Of a stretch of DNA of 64,000 nucleotides, positions 61,676-64,000 are shown in pieces. Below the pieces are notes generated by a model. It ran no database searches, was not told the origin of the DNA, and was given only the letters and a program-made list of their open reading frames with translations. The first letter of the stretch is position 1. Every line of letters begins with the position of its first letter. A program made the translations under genes and the position numbers. Source of the DNA: PALSA-600 sp963842335 (lineage in GTDB: Bacteria > Actinomycetota > Thermoleophilia > Gaiellales > Gaiellaceae); the NCBI GenBank assembly GCA_963842335.1, contig CAWJGF010000024.1, forward strand, positions 62,001 through 126,000, read 5' to 3'.

Positions 61676-62540
61676 ACAGGACAACACCCTGGACACGCCC
61701 GATCGCTGCCTCGAAGTGAATCGCTGCGCGCGAAAAGCGCCCAGTTGCGAACGAGATCGCCGCACCTCCGGCCGCCCGGACCACAAGCCACGCGACGAAG
61801 CGAAGTCCATAGCCATGCGTAAGCGCCACAGCGCTCGTGCACTGCCCATAGCGCCGGGCCCGCTTCCGCGCCTCCGTGGATCCTCTTGTGAAGGGATTCT
61901 TGTGTAGCACCGTTACTGCGGGATCGAACCGAACGCGGAGTCCTTCTCTCACCGCCCGGATCAGCCAGTCGGTGTCCTCGCCTGCGTCCCAGCTCGAATT
62001 CCCACCAGGGCCGAAGCTAGTGCTCCAGTCCCCAACGCGTTCCGCTGCGCGCCGTCGCGCGAAGAACGTCGGTGCGCTTGGATATCGCCAGAGCGATCGA
62101 GAATCCAAGATGATCCCGCGAGTCGGCACTGCCAGCAGCCCGACGTCGCCCGACGGATCCTCGATCCGACCGACGAGCACATCGAGTTTCGGGTCGGAGT
62201 CGAACGCGACGACGACATAAGGAAGCAACCCAGGGGGATAGCTGCAGTCATCGTCAGGCCAAGCCACGATCGGAGCCGTTGCGAGCGTCAGGCCACTCGA
62301 GCGTGCCTGAGAGACACCGCCACTCGCATTGAGCCTCACCACCTCGGGCGACCCAGGCTCTTGCTCGAGCACAAACACGATGCGGTCGTCGTGGTTTTGA
62401 TCGGCGATGATCACGCGGGCGCGAACCGGAGCCTGATCGCGAACGGACGCGAGGAAGAGCGAAAGCTCCTTCTCGCGTCCCACGGTGGCGACGATCAGAT
62501 CGATGTCGGCCGTCGCCGGCTGCGGCTTGTCGGTCGCCAC
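61593..62540 (-). CDS. GT2 family glycosyltransferase
   Basis: 315 residues. DLIVATVGREKELSLFLASV and VIIADQNHDDR are the nucleotide-binding elements, VAWPDDDCSYPPGLL is the DxD-type motif, and SSWDAGEDTDWLIRAVREG is the ED catalytic segment. A hydrophobic stretch near residue 250 may touch the membrane. GTG 62540 lies directly after the FkbM stop. Its 3' end overlaps the GT10-GT25 gene by 83 nt in the convergent direction; the last ~30 residues are Arg-rich and probably not conserved. Confidence 0.87.
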   Translation of the reverse strand: MATDKPQPATADIDLIVATVGREKELSLFLASVRDQAPVRARVIIADQNHDDRIVFVLEQEPGSPEVVRLNASGGVSQARSSGLTLATAPIVAWPDDDCSYPPGLLPYVVVAFDSDPKLDVLVGRIEDPSGDVGLLAVPTRGIILDSRSLWRYPSAPTFFARRRAAERVGDWSTSFGPGGNSSWDAGEDTDWLIRAVREGLRVRFDPAVTVLHKNPFTRGSTEARKRARRYGQCTSAVALTHGYGLRFVAWLVVRAAGGAAISFATGRFSRAAIHFEAAIGRVQGVVLFRHRQRRDGATGTRGDTFPRARRRRRS

Positions 62541-63251
62541 TCAGCCGCGCCGGCCGAACAGCACGTTTCCCTGAGGTTCGCCCGGAGGGATTGCCTCGAC
62601 AAGCACAGTGAAGCCACGCTGCTCGAGCCAGGCACGGAGCTCGGCGTACAGTGCGCATCCCTCGTACTCCTCAATGATGCTCACTTCGGTGTGGATCAGG
62701 CGAACGTGCTCGAGAACGACCTCACCGCAGCGTAGAGCGTCAAGCTCGCCACCCTGAAGGTCCAACCAGAGAAGGTCGGGCTTGACATTGTGCTCGCTCG
62801 ACCAGTCGTCGAGCGTCACGCTAGAGACAGTAGCGACGGTCTCGAATTCGACTTCTGGGTGGCTCGTCAGGTGTGTCTTCGGCGCGCGCAGAGAACTCGA
62901 GCCGTCGGACGCGCCTGAGCTCAGCCACATCGGCACCGCACCCGTCACCGTGCCGAGCGCGAGCCGATGACACGATACTCCGGCGAGGTTGCCGACGTTC
63001 TGCTCGAGAAGCTCGAACAGCTCGGGTACCGGCTCGAAGGCATGAATCGTGGCGGCACGCCATCGCCGAGCCATCGCTCGGGTGTCACTGCCCACATGCG
63101 CCCCTGCTTCCATGATGACGGGAGCACTCGGAAGGTGCGGCTCGAACAGATCGAGCTCAATTCGATGTGGGTCGTTCCGAGACCTAACCCCGTCGAGCCT
63201 CTCACGAAGAAAACGGCGGACCGGCAAAGGAAGGAGGCGACGCCAGCGCAT
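62541..63251 (-). CDS. FkbM family methyltransferase
   Basis: 236 residues. VIMEAGAHVGSDTRAMARRW is SAM-binding motif I, and IHAFEPVPELFELLEQNV is the typical FkbM second motif. PDLLWLDLQGGELDALRCGE matches the conserved acidic segment. Members O-methylate sugars or other hydroxyls, and the gene lies among glycosyltransferases, which suggests a sugar. ATG 63251 overlaps the upstream GT4 stop by one base (TAATG). Confidence 0.9.
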   Translation of the reverse strand: MRWRRLLPLPVRRFLRERLDGVRSRNDPHRIELDLFEPHLPSAPVIMEAGAHVGSDTRAMARRWRAATIHAFEPVPELFELLEQNVGNLAGVSCHRLALGTVTGAVPMWLSSGASDGSSSLRAPKTHLTSHPEVEFETVATVSSVTLDDWSSEHNVKPDLLWLDLQGGELDALRCGEVVLEHVRLIHTEVSIIEEYEGCALYAELRAWLEQRGFTVLVEAIPPGEPQGNVLFGRRG

Positions 63252-64000
63252 TAGCCACTCGATGATATGCGCGGGTTTGCCGAGCTCCGCTCGCCGGCGA
63301 TGCTCTGAGCGAACTCGCAGAAGTCGTCAAGGCTCTTCGCGAAGCCCCAGTCGGAGACCAGGGCGCGCGAGCGCCGGCCAAATGCGTCTCGACGAGGCGC
63401 GTCACCGGCGAGAGCCGAGAGCGCCGCCGCAGCCGCCGGAGCGTTACCGGGCGCCACGAGAAAGCCGTTCTGCCCCTCGTGCAGGAGGTCCCCGGCCGCC
63501 CCGACCGCGCTCGAGAGCACGAGTGGCAACCCGGACGCCATCGCCTCGTTCACGACGATTCCCCAGGTCTCGCGTCGTGAGAGGAGGGTGAAGATGTCGG
63601 CGGCGACGTACAGCGCGATCAGCTCATCACCTTCGACCTCACCCACCAGCGTCAGGCTCACGCCTGCGCGGGCCGCAAGCGCCTCGAGATTGACCCGTTC
63701 GGGGCCTTCCCCAGCCAGCAGCACACGGATGCGCACGGATGCCTCGCGCTGGGCGAGCCCGACAGCGGCGATGAGAATGTCAAGCCCCTTCACCGGAATC
63801 AGCCGCCCGACCTGCAGGACGACGACCTCGTCGGCGTCGATACCAAGCCCGCCGCGGGTCGCGTCCCGTCCAGGTCGAAGGTCGTCCGCCCTGGCGGCGA
63901 ACTGCGGGACGTCGGGCGTGTTCGGGAACACGATCACCCGGTCGGCCTGCGCACCGTAATACAGCGCGTGCTCGCGGGCGAGTCGGCCAGAGACGAGCAT
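63251..64000 (-). CDS. GT4 family glycosyltransferase (5' end outside window)
   Basis: The frame is open to the window edge, so 249 residues of the C-terminal two-thirds remain. VIVFPNTPDVPQFAAR leads into VVLQVGRLIPVKGLDILIAA, and the EX7E region is RRETWGIVVNEAMASGLPLV. This is a standard GT4 donor domain. The ATG at 64000 is probably internal. It precedes FkbM and GT2 in one reverse unit. Confidence 0.88.
   Translation of the reverse strand: MLVSGRLAREHALYYGAQADRVIVFPNTPDVPQFAARADDLRPGRDATRGGLGIDADEVVVLQVGRLIPVKGLDILIAAVGLAQREASVRIRVLLAGEGPERVNLEALAARAGVSLTLVGEVEGDELIALYVAADIFTLLSRRETWGIVVNEAMASGLPLVLSSAVGAAGDLLHEGQNGFLVAPGNAPAAAAALSALAGDAPRRDAFGRRSRALVSDWGFAKSLDDFCEFAQSIAGERSSANPRISSSG

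Overview
The window is a GC-rich stretch of a bacterial chromosome or metagenome-assembled contig given over mostly to cell-surface glycan synthesis. High GC, frequent GTG starts, 4-nt GTGA/ATGA gene overlaps, few Shine-Dalgarno sites, and a recurring TAnnnT hexamer 6-9 nt before start codons all suggest an actinobacterium. A deep lineage such as Thermoleophilia is my guess from gene content; no rRNA or other marker is present to prove it.

Layout. (1) 0-9.6 kb: glycosyltransferases, a MurJ/Wzx-like flippase, a divergent pair of nucleotide-sugar enzymes (a GDP-mannose-dehydratase-like SDR and GDP-L-fucose synthase), a polytopic protein with an FN3-like tail, and a DUF2304/GT2/CgeB-like trio. 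(2) 9.7-14.6 kb: a redox operon (molybdopterin oxidoreductase, enoyl-CoA hydratase, DyP-type peroxidase and a small partner protein) in which every gene is broken by indels. The damage worsens toward a T-rich, non-coding block at about 12.9-13.95 kb that looks like failed consensus sequence. (3) 14.6-24.7 kb: a Thr-rich surface lipoprotein candidate, then a reverse-strand ion/energy block (SulP, PPK2, unusual P-type ATPase, SulP, MFS) and a DUF1269 protein. (4) 24.8-40 kb: a polyprenyl-phosphate sugar transferase, five GT4 enzymes, a GT39-like enzyme, a flippase and an O-antigen-ligase-like polymerase on opposite sides of a palindromic promoter, methyltransferase, SDRs including UDP-xylose synthase, and a secreted clan-A glycosidase. 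(5) 40.1-47.4 kb: a set of secreted WxL-like beta-sandwich proteins with a membrane-anchored DUF916-like protein, followed by a secreted GH31 and a GT39. (6) 47.4-55.8 kb: a long reverse operon with GT2, Wzz, SDR, two PQQ-like beta-propellers, ATP-grasp, sugar transferase and membrane GT2. (7) 55.8-64 kb: AsnB, a Wzm/Wzt ABC exporter, a GT10-GT25 fusion, then reverse-strand GT2, FkbM and GT4 genes.

Together the genes encode supply of activated sugars (GDP-fucose, UDP-xylose and epimerised UDP-sugars), two initiating phosphoglycosyltransferases, more than a dozen chain-building enzymes, and two kinds of export: Wzx/Wzy/Wzz-type and ABC-type. Methyl, amide and other decorations and extracellular glycosidases are also encoded. 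The GT10 half of the fusion is a plausible user of the GDP-fucose made at 3.6-5.7 kb.

Many genes carry single-base indels that can be repaired by eye (for example at about 26.40, 36.61, 37.76, 40.25, 43.38, 45.33, 47.88 and 50.06 kb). I read these mainly as residual long-read errors rather than true pseudogenes.
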